A stretch of DNA of 64,000 nucleotides from Sphingomonas sp. TDK1 (GTDB lineage Bacteria; Pseudomonadota; Alphaproteobacteria; Sphingomonadales; Sphingomonadaceae), in NCBI RefSeq assembly GCF_001650735.1, contig NZ_LXVY01000007.1, forward strand, positions 1 to 64,000. The letters are read 5' to 3'. The notes beneath the pieces are model-generated. The model had not been told where the DNA came from and made no database searches. It saw only the letters and a list, made by a program, of their open reading frames with translations. Each line of letters begins with the position of its first letter. Position 1 is the stretch's first letter. Of this stretch, positions 22,458 to 30,481 are shown in pieces. The position numbers were made by a program, and so were the translations under genes.

Positions 22458-23672
22458 ATGAGTTCCGTAGTGACGACCGCAGCCCCGCTTGACGTGCTTG
22501 CGGACTTCCCCGCGATCCCCGCGGGCTGGGCCTATCTCGACACCGCCGCCACGTCGCAAAAGCCCCGCCCGGTGCTCGATGCGATCGCGCGCGGCTATGG
22601 CGAAACCTATGCCACCGTGCATCGCGGCGTGTATCAGCGCTCGGCCGACATGACGCTCGCCTTCGAGGCGGCGCGGGCGCGGGTCGCCAAGTTCATCGGC
22701 GGCAAGCCGGAGGAAGTGGTGTTCGTCCGCGGCGCGACCGAGGGGATCAACCTCGTCGCTGAGTGCTACGCTGCCACCCAGCTCAAGGCCGGCGACCGCA
22801 TCCTGCTCTCGGCCCTCGAGCATCATTCGAATATCGTGCCGTGGCAGATGGCCGCCGAGAAGATCGGCGCACACATCGACGTGGTGCCGCTCACCGAAGA
22901 CCATCGCATCGATCTCGACGCGATGGCCGCGATGCTGACCGACCGGCACAAGCTGGTCGCGCTTGCGCACGTATCGAACGTGCTCGGCTCGGTGCTCGAC
23001 GTGCGGCGGGCGACCGAACTGGCGCACAAGGTCGGCGCCAAGGTCCTGATCGACGGCTGCCAGGCGGTCGCCCGGCTCCCGGTGAACGTCGCCGAGCTCG
23101 GCTGTGACTTCTATGTCTTCTCGGGTCACAAGCTCTACGGCCCGACCGGGATCGGCGTGCTGTGGGGCCGGTACGCGCTGCTCGACGCGATGCCTCCCTA
23201 TCAGGGCGGCGGCTCGATGATCGACCGCGTGACCTTCGCCAAGACCACCTATGCGCCGCCGCCGGGCCGGTTCGAGGCGGGCACGCCGCACATCGTCGGC
23301 GTGGTCGGGCTGCATGCGGCGATCGACTATGTCGACGGCATCGGGCTGGACCGCATCCACGCCCACGAAACCGCGCTGGTGACCGAGACGCGCGCCGCGC
23401 TCGCGGGCATCAACAGCGTGCGGTTGTTCGGCCCGGCGGACAGCGCCGGCATCGTCAGCTTCGCGGTGGAGGGCGTGCACCCGCACGACGTCGCGACGAT
23501 CCTCGATGAGGGCAATGTCGCGATCCGCGCCGGGCATCACTGCGCCCAGCCGCTGATGGAGTTGCTGGAGGTCCCCGCCACCGCGCGGGCGAGCTTCGGC
23601 GTGTATAACGGGCCGGCCGATGTGGCCGCGCTCGTGCGAGGAATCGAACGAGTGACGAGGATCTTCGGATGA
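22458..23672 (+). CDS. sufS: Cysteine desulfurase SufS
   Basis: PLP enzyme (404 aa) that takes sulfur from cysteine and supplies SufB through a persulfide. Class V aminotransferase fold: YLDTAATSQKPRPVLDAI, VFVRGATEGINLVAE, LSALEHHSNIVPWQ, DGCQAVARLPVNV, PLP Lys K225 in FSGHKLYGPTGIG, and the active-site Cys C362 in AIRAGHHCAQPLM. ATG 22458 follows a repeat-derived GGGGAGGGG. In-frame sequence upstream to 22392 is repeat, not coding. It overlaps the next gene by ATGA. No separate sufE is visible. Confidence 0.97.
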   Translation: MSSVVTTAAPLDVLADFPAIPAGWAYLDTAATSQKPRPVLDAIARGYGETYATVHRGVYQRSADMTLAFEAARARVAKFIGGKPEEVVFVRGATEGINLVAECYAATQLKAGDRILLSALEHHSNIVPWQMAAEKIGAHIDVVPLTEDHRIDLDAMAAMLTDRHKLVALAHVSNVLGSVLDVRRATELAHKVGAKVLIDGCQAVARLPVNVAELGCDFYVFSGHKLYGPTGIGVLWGRYALLDAMPPYQGGGSMIDRVTFAKTTYAPPPGRFEAGTPHIVGVVGLHAAIDYVDGIGLDRIHAHETALVTETRAALAGINSVRLFGPADSAGIVSFAVEGVHPHDVATILDEGNVAIRAGHHCAQPLMELLEVPATARASFGVYNGPADVAALVRGIERVTRIFG

Positions 23673-24136
23673 ACGAAGAACGCAGGATCGTGGTGGAAGA
23701 AGTCGAGGCCGTCGAGGCGCCGCCCAAGGCGCGGGTCGACGAGGCGATCGAGCCCGCCGCCGAGCGCAAGCGCGACTATCTCTCCGGCTTCCTCTCGCAG
23801 AAGCCCGTCGAGGCGGGTGCAGGCGAGCCCGGCGGTCCGCTCTACGAAGCGGTGATCGACGCGCTCAAGGAGATTTATGACCCGGAGATCCCGGTCAACC
23901 TCTACGATCTGGGGCTGATCTACGGCGTCGACATTACCGCCAACGGCCATGCCGCGATCACCATGACGCTGACCACGCCGCATTGCCCGGTGGCGGAATC
24001 GATGCCGGGCGAAGTCGAGCTGCGGGTGAGCGCGGTGCCGGGCATCGCCACCGCCGACGTCAATCTGGTGTGGGATCCGCCCTGGGACCCGCAGAAGATG
24101 AGCGACGAGGCGAAGCTGGAACTGGGGATGTTGTGA
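23669..24136 (+). CDS. sufT: SufT-type Fe-S maturation protein (DUF59/MIP18)
   Basis: Protein of 155 aa that assists maturation of Fe-S proteins. The first 50 residues are charged and low in complexity. The DUF59 domain follows: ALKEIYDPEIPVNLYDLGLI, TLTTPHCPVAESMP with the conserved Cys, and VNLVWDPPWDPQKMSDEAK. The last motif, WDPPWDPxxMSDEAK, is characteristic of SufT-like proteins in suf operons. It overlaps sufS by ATGA. Confidence 0.93.
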   Translation: MNEERRIVVEEVEAVEAPPKARVDEAIEPAAERKRDYLSGFLSQKPVEAGAGEPGGPLYEAVIDALKEIYDPEIPVNLYDLGLIYGVDITANGHAAITMTLTTPHCPVAESMPGEVELRVSAVPGIATADVNLVWDPPWDPQKMSDEAKLELGML

Positions 24137-24143
24137 TCCCAAT

Positions 24144-24252
24144 AGCCCCTCCCCTTCAGGGGAGGGGTTGGGGGTGGGGCCTGACCGACGAGCGAGTCCG
24201 ACGCTCGTGGAGAGTCCCCCACCCCAACCCTCCCCTGAAGGGGAGGGGCTTA
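24144..24252. repeat. Near-perfect 109-nt palindrome between sufT and sufA
   Basis: The left half begins with a CCCCTCCCC/GGGGAGGGG hairpin and GGGGTGGGGC. The right half is its near-exact reverse complement, ending GGGGAGGGGCTTA. The centre has ACGAGCG and CGCTCGT around 7 nt. The whole can fold as one long hairpin in the suf mRNA. The ends match those of the element before sufS. It contains no gene. Confidence 0.85.
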
Positions 24253-24269
24253 AGAAGGTAGAAGAGACG

Positions 24270-24629
24270 ATGACCACCGCGACCACCTCCCGCCAGCGCC
24301 CCGCCGCGCTGCACCTTACGCCCGCCGCCGAGGCGCGCATCGCCGCGCTGATGGCGAAGGCGCCGGAGGGCACGGTCGGCGTCAAGCTTTCCACGCCGCG
24401 GCGGGGCTGTTCGGGCCTCGCCTATTCGGTCGATTACGTCGCCGAGGCCAAGCCGTTCGATGAGAGGATCGAGACCCCCGGCGGCACCTTTTTCGTCGAT
24501 GGCGGGTCGGTGCTGTACCTGATCGGCTCGACGATGGACTGGGTGGAAGACGATTTCACCGCTGGCTTCGTGTTCACCAATCCCAATGCCAAGGGAACCT
24601 GCGGCTGCGGTGAAAGCTTCATGGTCTAA
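24270..24629 (+). CDS. sufA: A-type Fe-S carrier protein (SufA/IscA family)
   Basis: Small carrier (119 aa) that transfers Fe-S clusters from SufBCD to target proteins. The three ligand cysteines are present: one in [15 protein letters not shown] and two in [11 protein letters not shown] at the C-terminus. The core [20 protein letters not shown] and [20 protein letters not shown] is typical. ATG 24270 lies just after the palindromic repeat; the frame is open further upstream only because the repeat lacks stops. AGAAGG at 24253-24258 is a distant ribosome-binding site. Last gene of the suf operon. Confidence 0.94.
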   Translation: MTTATTSRQRPAALHLTPAAEARIAALMAKAPEGTVGVKLSTPRRGCSGLAYSVDYVAEAKPFDERIETPGGTFFVDGGSVLYLIGSTMDWVEDDFTAGFVFTNPNAKGTCGCGESFMV

Positions 24630-24657
24630 TCGCGCGCGCTGGAGTACAGCCGCCGAA

Positions 24658-25635
24658 ATGACTGAAGCTGCGGATACTGCCGCGCTGCCGATCCGTGTGG
24701 CGGCGCTCTACCAATTCACCCGGTTCGACGACCCGGCGGCGCTGCAGGGCCCGTTGGCCAAGCTTTGCTGCGCGCAAGGCGTGAAGGGCACGCTGCTGCT
24801 CGCGCGCGAGGGGATCAACGGCACGATCGCAGGCAGCGACGAGGGCATCGCGGCGGTGGTCGCGCATGTCCGCGCGCTGCCGGGCTGCGCTGGGCTCGAT
24901 GTGAAATATGCCCGTGCCGCCGAGCAGCCCTTCTACCGGATGAAGGTGCGCCTCAAGCGCGAGATCGTGACCATGGGGCAGCCAGACATCGATCCGCTCG
25001 CCAGTGTCGGCACCTATGTGGCGCCCGAGGATTGGAACGACCTGATCGCCGATCCGAACACGATCGTGATCGATACGCGGAACGACTATGAGGTCGCCGC
25101 CGGTACCTTCCGTGGCGCGATCGACCCGCACACCAAGAGCTTCCGCGACTTTCCCGAGTGGTTTCGCGCGCATCGCGAGGAACTGCTGGGGCGCGGCGAG
25201 GCGCCGCCCAAGGTCGCGATGTTCTGCACCGGCGGCATCCGCTGCGAGAAGTCGACCGCGTTCCTCAAGTCCGAGGGCATCGAAGCGGTGTTCCACCTCA
25301 AGGGCGGCATCCTCAACTATCTGGAAAAGGTGCCGGAGGCGCAGAGCCTGTGGGAGGGCGAATGCTTCGTGTTCGACCAGCGCGTGACAGTGGGCCACGG
25401 CCTGGCGCCCGGCAGCTACGAACTCTGCCACGCCTGCCGCCGCCCGGTAAGCGTCGAAGACCGTCGCTCGCCGCGCTACGAGGCGGGGGTCAGCTGCGCG
25501 GCCTGCTTTGACGAGCGCACCGATGCGGATCGCGAACGCTATCGCGAACGCCAGCGGCAGGAGAGCTTCGCCGCGACGCGGGGCGAGCCGCATGTGGGGA
25601 AGGTGTATCCGGCGGCGGAAGACGCAGAGGACTAA
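24658..25635 (+). CDS. trhO: tRNA uridine-34 hydroxylase TrhO (rhodanese family)
   Basis: Protein of 325 aa of the former UPF0176/YceA family, which forms 5-hydroxyuridine at the wobble position of some tRNAs with molecular oxygen. It has an N-terminal acylphosphatase-like domain ([16 protein letters not shown]), a rhodanese domain with [17 protein letters not shown] and the active Cys C190 in [12 protein letters not shown], and a C-terminal Cys-rich part ([14 protein letters not shown]) that could bind zinc. It lies 28 nt after sufA and may be co-transcribed with it. Confidence 0.94.
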   Translation: MTEAADTAALPIRVAALYQFTRFDDPAALQGPLAKLCCAQGVKGTLLLAREGINGTIAGSDEGIAAVVAHVRALPGCAGLDVKYARAAEQPFYRMKVRLKREIVTMGQPDIDPLASVGTYVAPEDWNDLIADPNTIVIDTRNDYEVAAGTFRGAIDPHTKSFRDFPEWFRAHREELLGRGEAPPKVAMFCTGGIRCEKSTAFLKSEGIEAVFHLKGGILNYLEKVPEAQSLWEGECFVFDQRVTVGHGLAPGSYELCHACRRPVSVEDRRSPRYEAGVSCAACFDERTDADRERYRERQRQESFAATRGEPHVGKVYPAAEDAED

Positions 25636-25660
25636 GCGGCTATAAGCCTCGCACATCTTC

Positions 25661-25685
25661 GGGCGCATCGACGTGCGCCCTTTCC
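25661..25685 (+). terminator. Intrinsic terminator after trhO
   Basis: GGGCGCA (25661-25667) pairs with TGCGCCC (25674-25680) around TCGACG and is followed by TTTCC. It lies 26 nt after the trhO stop and probably ends the suf-trhO transcript. Confidence 0.65.
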
Positions 25686-25810
25686 TCACTGCGTCGTCGC
25701 CTCAAACATGATCCGGGGCCCGTTTCCTCCGCTGCCGAGGAAGCGGGTTCCCAGCGTAAGCCCGGGACGACGAAAGTTAAGGGAGCCGGCTTCCGCCCCA
25801 GTTGCGGACG

Positions 25811-26224
25811 TTAGGGACCGCCAAGTTCGGGCCACTGTCGCCAGCCCCATCCTTCACTGCAGAGCGACTGCGGACCTTTGCACATCGGAGATGCATCCAT
25901 GATGGCACGCACGGCCCGAACGCGCTTACAATCTGCAGCGGGCGATACTTCGAGCACCGCTTGCGGTCTTGGGTTCTCGGTGTTCATTTGGAGCATGTAG
26001 CGACGCAAGATTGCATCGGAGATGATAGTTTTATTCCAGATGATTGAGCCGTCTGACCCTATGTAGACGGGCTGCACTACTCTCAAATGACCGACGCCGT
26101 CTTTCTCTCGGCCCCAATGAGCTAGCGGAGTCGAGCAGTTCGCTGCATAGTTCCTCGGCGCTTGATCGCACCCACCAGAGAGTGGTGTGACGAGAAGGCT
26201 TAGCATCACCAGGCGGGGCTTCAT
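25811..26224 (-). CDS. Small putative lipoprotein or secreted protein, lower GC
   Basis: Protein of 137 aa with MKPRLVMLSLLVTPLSGGC, a signal peptide ending in a Cys that could be lipidated, although the lipobox is not canonical. The mature part has five Cys. GSDGSIIWNKTIISDAILRR, then PQAVLEVSPAADCKRVRAVR, weakly resembles the periplasmic domain of ExbD/TolR proteins (strand-helix-strand with a conserved Pro-Gln), without their membrane helix. Codon use and base composition are clearly less GC-rich than the neighbours, suggesting recent acquisition or relaxed selection. It is a lone gene facing trhO. Not confidently assignable. Confidence 0.7.
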   Translation of the reverse strand: MKPRLVMLSLLVTPLSGGCDQAPRNYAANCSTPLAHWGREKDGVGHLRVVQPVYIGSDGSIIWNKTIISDAILRRYMLQMNTENPRPQAVLEVSPAADCKRVRAVRAIMDASPMCKGPQSLCSEGWGWRQWPELGGP

Positions 26225-26359
26225 CCGGCGATGCTGTCAAATTTCACTTCGGCGAGCAATGACCGCTTCCCACACAGTTTCCGTAGTCCAGGCGTATGGC
26301 GACGGGCAAGTGAGTGGCGACCAAAGCGTCGATCACCGGCACGCTTCGCTGCCGGTAAC

Positions 26360-26992
26360 TTACCTTACGCCAGGCTGTGGCGCACCGCGTGCCCGGAGCC
26401 GCAGCGCGAGCGCATAGATGATGATCGCCACGCCCGCGAACAGGAACCACTGCACCGCATAGGCGAGGTGGTTGTTGGGCACGCTGGCGATGTCCGGCGG
26501 GGTGCTCGGCTCCAGCCCCGGTGCGGCCTGTTCCGACACCAGCATCAGTGGTTGCGGCGTGGAATCGAACATGCTTGCGATCAGCGGGCGGTGATCGGGA
26601 GCGCGGGTGAGGGTGCCGCTCACCACCCCGCCGGGCCAGCGCGGACGAAACATCGGGTCGCGCGTCACGCCCATGTCTACGAGCAGCGTGGCATCCGTAT
26701 GGGTTCGGCACGTCGCGATCTGCCGCCATCCCTGCATGCCCTGTGCCCCGCGGCCGCCCTGGCGTGTCCAGCCTGTCACCGCCTGACAGGCAGACCGGGC
26801 ATGGCGGAACAGCAACGAGGAATCGGCGGCGCCGCTCTCGATCGTGATCGTGGGCTGCATGGCGTTTGCAGCGAAGACGGCGAGCGCGCTCTGCTTCTGC
26901 GCGCGTCTGTCCAGCTGCCAGAAACCGAGCGCGATCATGCCGGCGACCGCGAGGCCGACCAGGAGCGTGGGGAGGAGCGGCAGGCGGCGCAT
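26360..26992 (-). CDS. SURF1 family cytochrome oxidase assembly protein
   Basis: Inner-membrane protein (210 aa) that helps insert heme a into cytochrome c oxidase subunit I. The typical plan is present: an N-terminal membrane helix (LLPTLLVGLAVAGMIALGFW) followed by QLDRRAQK, a periplasmic domain, and a C-terminal helix (NNHLAYAVQWFLFAGVAII). GFWQLDRR and NNHLAYAVQWFLFA are SURF1 signatures. The ATG comes 1 nt after the stop of the DUF983 gene. It is the last gene of the ctaB-to-surf1 operon. Confidence 0.92.
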   Translation of the reverse strand: MRRLPLLPTLLVGLAVAGMIALGFWQLDRRAQKQSALAVFAANAMQPTITIESGAADSSLLFRHARSACQAVTGWTRQGGRGAQGMQGWRQIATCRTHTDATLLVDMGVTRDPMFRPRWPGGVVSGTLTRAPDHRPLIASMFDSTPQPLMLVSEQAAPGLEPSTPPDIASVPNNHLAYAVQWFLFAGVAIIIYALALRLRARGAPQPGVR

Positions 26993-26993
26993 G

Positions 26994-27392
26994 TCAGTCC
27001 TCGTGGAGTCGCCCTTCCCGGGCGCGGTTGCGGAATTCCAGGGCAAGCAGCAGGCCCTTCGCCACCCGCAGTGATCCCACCACCAGCGCCAGCGTGACCG
27101 GCGGCCAGAGCAGCAGATGCGCCCAGAAGGGCGGCGAGAGTCCGAACTCCACCCACAGCGCGAGGATCGTCACCATCGCGCCGATTCCCAGCGTGAGGAA
27201 CACCACCGGCCCGTCACCGACGTTGAAATCGGAGAATTGCAGCCCACAGGCGGAGCAGCGATCGGCGAAAGCGGTAAAGCTTCGGAACAGCGTCTTCGCG
27301 CCGCAGCGCGGGCAGCATCCGTATAGGCCGGATGCGATCGGGGGCGGCAGTGGCCTGCCGCCCCCTTCGTGACTCTGGATCGGATCGGCCAC
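26994..27392 (-). CDS. DUF983 membrane protein
   Basis: Protein of about 132 aa, commonly found beside cytochrome oxidase genes in alphaproteobacteria; its exact role is not known. It has a zinc-ribbon-like part (CCPRCGAKTLF and DRCSACGLQF) followed by two membrane helices (GPVVFLTLGIGAMVTILALW and LLLWPPVTLALVVGSLRV). I chose GTG 27392, one base after the ctaE stop, because the same TGA-N-start spacing recurs at the next junction. An ATG at 27434 would overlap ctaE. Confidence 0.88.
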   Translation of the reverse strand: MADPIQSHEGGGRPLPPPIASGLYGCCPRCGAKTLFRSFTAFADRCSACGLQFSDFNVGDGPVVFLTLGIGAMVTILALWVEFGLSPPFWAHLLLWPPVTLALVVGSLRVAKGLLLALEFRNRAREGRLHED

Positions 27393-27393
27393 G

Positions 27394-28278
27394 TCAGCCA
27401 GCGTGGACCGGCGCGCCCCAACCGCCCCAGACATAGATCGACGCGAACAGGAACAGCCAGACGACGTCGACGAAATGCCAGTACCAGGCCGCCGCCTCGA
27501 AGCCGAAATGTTGCTTGGGCGTGAAGTCGCCGCGATAGGCGCGCACCAGGTTGACGATCAGGAAGATTGTCCCGACGATCACATGGAAGCCGTGAAAGCC
27601 CGTCGCCATGAAGAAGGCGCCGCCATAGCTGGAGCCGCCTTCGCTCGCCGCCTTGAAGGGGAAGGGGGCCTCCATATACTCATAGGCCTGGAGGCAGCTG
27701 AAGATCGCGCCGAGCACGACGGTAAGCCACAGGCCCTTCTTTACCGTGTCGTTCTCGCCCACGCCGATCAGGCCCCAGATCCCGCGCAGCTCGCCGCCAC
27801 GCTCGTTATGGATCAGACCGTGGTGCGCCCAGGTGACGGTGCAGCCCGAGCAGAGCAGGATCAGCGTATTGAGCAGCGGGAACTGCCACGCGTCGAGCAC
27901 TTCCATGCCCTTGGGCGGCCAGGTGCCGCCAACCGCCTCGACCGTGGAGGGGAAGAGCGAGAAATCGAACCAAGCCCAGAACCAGCCGACGAAGAACATC
28001 ACTTCGGAAGCGATGAACAGGATCATGCCGTAGCGGAGGTGGAGCTGCACGATCGGCGTGTGATCGCCGGCATGCGCCTCCTGGATCACCTTGCCCCACC
28101 AGCCGAACATCGTAAGCAGCACCAGCACGAAGCCGGTGGTGAGCACGAGCGTGCCGTTGGCGAGCTTGTGCATCCACATCACGCCGCCCGAAGCGAGGAT
28201 CAGCGCGCCCAGCGAACCTAATAGCGGCCAGATGCTCGGCGGCAGGATATGGTACTGGTGGTTCTTTGCTCCAGCCAT
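27394..28278 (-). CDS. ctaE: Cytochrome c oxidase subunit III
   Basis: Membrane subunit (294 aa) of the aa3-type oxidase. The N-terminus HQYHILPPSIWPLLGSLGAL is typical, with seven membrane helices to VDVVWLFLFASIYVWGGWG at the end. HFGFEAAAWYWHFVDVVWLF and GFHGFHVIVGTIFL are family hallmarks. It lies 37 nt downstream of ctaG on the minus strand. Confidence 0.97.
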   Translation of the reverse strand: MAGAKNHQYHILPPSIWPLLGSLGALILASGGVMWMHKLANGTLVLTTGFVLVLLTMFGWWGKVIQEAHAGDHTPIVQLHLRYGMILFIASEVMFFVGWFWAWFDFSLFPSTVEAVGGTWPPKGMEVLDAWQFPLLNTLILLCSGCTVTWAHHGLIHNERGGELRGIWGLIGVGENDTVKKGLWLTVVLGAIFSCLQAYEYMEAPFPFKAASEGGSSYGGAFFMATGFHGFHVIVGTIFLIVNLVRAYRGDFTPKQHFGFEAAAWYWHFVDVVWLFLFASIYVWGGWGAPVHAG

Positions 28279-28315
28279 GGGCGTATCCCCAATCCTCTCT
28301 CTATTTTGCGTGATG

Positions 28316-28855
28316 CTAGCTTGGTGTCTTCGGCGAATCCACAGGATAAAATGTATAGGAAAGCGTGATCTCCTCGACGTCGCGGGCGTCGGGATCGTTC
28401 AAGATTTTCGGATCCACGAAAAAGATCACCGGCATGCGTACGGTCTCGCCGGGCTTGAGCGTCTGCTGCGTGAAGCAGAAGCATTGGATCTTGGTGAAAT
28501 ATTTGCCGACCTGTGCGGGGGTGACGTTGAACGTCGCCGTGCCGGTGATCGGATGGTTGGACATATTGGTGGCGGTGAAAAACGCCATGTCGCGGCCGCC
28601 GATGTCGATCGTGTCCGCGCGGCGTTCGGGTGCAAACTTCCAGGGCAGCTTGGGGCTGACATTGCTGTCGAACGCGATCGTGATCTTCTGACCCGTCGCG
28701 CCGGGCGCGCGCAGCCCGCGTTGGGTGGTGCCGTTCAGGCCCGTCGCCTCGCAGAAGATCCGGTACAGCGGCACTGCGGCGAAGCCGAGTCCGGTCATGC
28801 CGCACACCAACACGGCACCCATCAGGCCGACGCGCAGGTTGCGGCTGATCCTCAT
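28316..28855 (-). CDS. ctaG: Cytochrome c oxidase assembly protein CtaG (Cox11)
   Basis: Copper chaperone (179 aa) that delivers copper to the CuB site of subunit I. A single N-terminal membrane helix (GLMGAVLVCGMTGLGFAAVP) precedes a periplasmic immunoglobulin-like domain with the copper-binding CFCF motif in KIQCFCFTQQTLKPGE. The conserved VPLYRIFCEATGLNGTT is present. The ATG overlaps the stop of the upstream coxF-like gene (ATGA). Confidence 0.96.
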   Translation of the reverse strand: MRISRNLRVGLMGAVLVCGMTGLGFAAVPLYRIFCEATGLNGTTQRGLRAPGATGQKITIAFDSNVSPKLPWKFAPERRADTIDIGGRDMAFFTATNMSNHPITGTATFNVTPAQVGKYFTKIQCFCFTQQTLKPGETVRMPVIFFVDPKILNDPDARDVEEITLSYTFYPVDSPKTPS

Positions 28856-29022
28856 CCGCCGTGGCCCAGCTTCATCTTCACCACCGAAATCGCGAACACC
28901 AGCACAACGAAGCCGCCGAGCAGCCACGCCATCACCCGCGCCCGCGAACGCTGGCGCGCGCGGATCAACTCCAGCTCCGATGCCGGCATGCGAATCACAT
29001 CCTCTCCGCGTGAGTCGTTCAT
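28852..29022 (-). CDS. Small single-helix membrane protein (CoxF-like)
   Basis: A 56-aa protein between ctaB and ctaG, overlapping both by ATGA. It has a charged N-terminus ([16 protein letters not shown]) and one membrane helix ([19 protein letters not shown]). Small proteins of this layout, sometimes named CoxF, occupy the same place in alphaproteobacterial cta operons and are presumed to aid oxidase assembly. The identification rests on position and topology. Confidence 0.85.
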   Translation of the reverse strand: MNDSRGEDVIRMPASELELIRARQRSRARVMAWLLGGFVVLVFAISVVKMKLGHGG

Positions 29023-29924
29023 CCCACCCACCTGTCGATCACAAGCGCACCGAATAGCACGAAAAGATACAATATCGAGAATTTGAACAGGCGCTTTTCC
29101 GGGATCATACGGTCGTCCGGGTCGGTCCGGCGCGTGGCGACCTGCACCGCCATGGCGAGGAAGATGCCCGACATCAGCGCGGCAGTGAGGCCGTAGATCA
29201 TGCCCGTAAGCCCCAGCGGCCAGGGCGCGGCGGCGGCGGCGATCATCGGCAGGGTGTAGAGGCCGATCTGGATGCGGGTGGTACGTTCGCCTGCGACGAC
29301 GGGCAGCATCGGCACGCCGGCGTTGGCGTAATCCGTCTTCACGAACAGCGCGAGCGCCCAGAAATGCGGCGGCGTCCACAGGAAGATCAGCGCAAAAAGG
29401 AGGAGCGGCAGCGCCGCGACATCGCCGGTGGCAGCTGCCCAGCCGATCAAGGGCGGAAAGGCGCCCGCCGCACCGCCGATCACGATATTCTGCGGCGTCC
29501 GGCGCTTCAGCCAGATCGTGTAGACGAACACGTAGAAAAGGATGGAGACGGCGAGGATCAGCGTCGCGACCAGGTTGATCGCGAAATACATCAGCACCAG
29601 GCTGAATGCCGCGAGACCCACGCCGAAATGCAGCGCCGATTGCCGATCCATGCGCCCGGCGGGCAGCGGTCGGCCCTGGGTGCGCTTCATCTTGGCGTCG
29701 AGATCGGCTTCATACCATTGGTTGAGCGCACCGGCAGCACCCGCGCCCAGCGCGATACAGAGGATCGCGGTGAAGCCGAGCACCGGATGGATGGGTACCG
29801 GGGCGGCGAGCATGCCGCACAGGCCGGTGAAGACCACCAGCGTCATCACCCGGGGCTTGGTGAGGGCAAGGAAATCGCGCCAATCGGCGGGTATAGCGGG
29901 ATTGGCGTTGGTCACGGACGTCAT
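29019..29924 (-). CDS. ctaB: Protoheme IX farnesyltransferase (heme O synthase)
   Basis: Polytopic prenyltransferase (301 aa) that attaches farnesyl diphosphate to heme b to make heme O for the oxidase. Family motifs are [20 protein letters not shown], the Asp-rich [20 protein letters not shown] (UbiA-type metal binding), [20 protein letters not shown] and [17 protein letters not shown] 29924 is used; upstream sequence in the same frame looks non-coding. It heads the second oxidase block and overlaps the coxF-like gene. Confidence 0.96.
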   Translation of the reverse strand: MTSVTNANPAIPADWRDFLALTKPRVMTLVVFTGLCGMLAAPVPIHPVLGFTAILCIALGAGAAGALNQWYEADLDAKMKRTQGRPLPAGRMDRQSALHFGVGLAAFSLVLMYFAINLVATLILAVSILFYVFVYTIWLKRRTPQNIVIGGAAGAFPPLIGWAAATGDVAALPLLLFALIFLWTPPHFWALALFVKTDYANAGVPMLPVVAGERTTRIQIGLYTLPMIAAAAAPWPLGLTGMIYGLTAALMSGIFLAMAVQVATRRTDPDDRMIPEKRLFKFSILYLFVLFGALVIDRWVG

Positions 29925-29968
29925 CGCTCCCGATATACGGCGCGCTTCGGGCGGGCGAAAGGGGCCTG

Positions 29969-30253
29969 TCAACCAAGCCTTTTGGCGTTGGCGCGCACCT
30001 TGCGGCGATAATGCCGCAACGCCTTGCTTGCCTGGGCTTGCGGCGTGCTGCCGAGTCGGCCGGTGGCGGCAGCGACCTGCAGTTCCCAAGCCGCCTGCAT
30101 CTTCTCGGCGACCATGCGCTGGGCCTCTGCCGTGGCGGCAGGCCCGCCGGCGGCAAGCTTGGTGAGCCGCAGCCCGATGACGGTGGAGGCTTCCATCCCG
30201 AGCATCCAGCTGTCGAGGCCGATCTTCATCCAGTCGGCATAAGAGGTACGCAT
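29969..30253 (-). CDS. Small phasin-like helical protein
   Basis: A 94-aa helical protein: [20 protein letters not shown], a middle [20 protein letters not shown], and a basic tail [14 protein letters not shown]. The amphipathic, Ala-rich layout resembles phasin-related proteins. I can state no function. It lies 44 nt upstream of ctaB on the same strand and diverges from the TonB receptor, so it may share the ctaB promoter. Confidence 0.78.
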   Translation of the reverse strand: MRTSYADWMKIGLDSWMLGMEASTVIGLRLTKLAAGGPAATAEAQRMVAEKMQAAWELQVAAATGRLGSTPQAQASKALRHYRRKVRANAKRLG

Positions 30254-30410
30254 GCGAGTCTCCAGGAAATGCCGTGTCCCCGATCAACGCGCGAGCCGCA
30301 GGTCCGGGGCCGGTGCAGCAGGATAGCCGCGAGAAGTTACGAAGTTTGGGCGTTGATGCGCCCTTCCGCCACCGTGCGCCAGTGGATTCGGCGCTGTCGA
30401 CCTCCTGCTA

Positions 30411-30433
30411 TTGCAACTAATTATTATTATGCC
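30411..30433. promoter_or_regulatory. AT-rich Fur-like site upstream of a TonB receptor
   Basis: TTGCAACTAATTATTATTAT (30411-30430) stands out from the GC-rich surroundings and lies about 50-70 nt before the receptor start. It loosely resembles alphaproteobacterial Fur/Irr-type iron boxes and is only an imperfect dyad. It may equally be the AT-rich part of the receptor promoter. Confidence 0.3.
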
Positions 30434-30481
30434 TATGCGCCCCCGCAACGATCCAGACCGGGTAGCGGGGACCCACGCCAA

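Noticed and set aside
24168-24269. Upstream extension of sufA through the second palindrome
   Set aside because: Same reason: the repeat merely lacks stops in this frame; A-type carriers start at about the length given by ATG 24270.
25700-25800. Possible gene or regulatory repeat after the trhO terminator
   Set aside because: The stretch contains short inverted pieces (such as CCCGGGACGACG) like common intergenic debris, with no start, ribosome-binding site or clear hairpin.
30011-30481. N-terminal extension of the TonB receptor frame by about 157 residues
   Set aside because: The signal peptide begins at ATG 30482. The extension overlaps the phasin-like gene antisense and is not typical of receptors.
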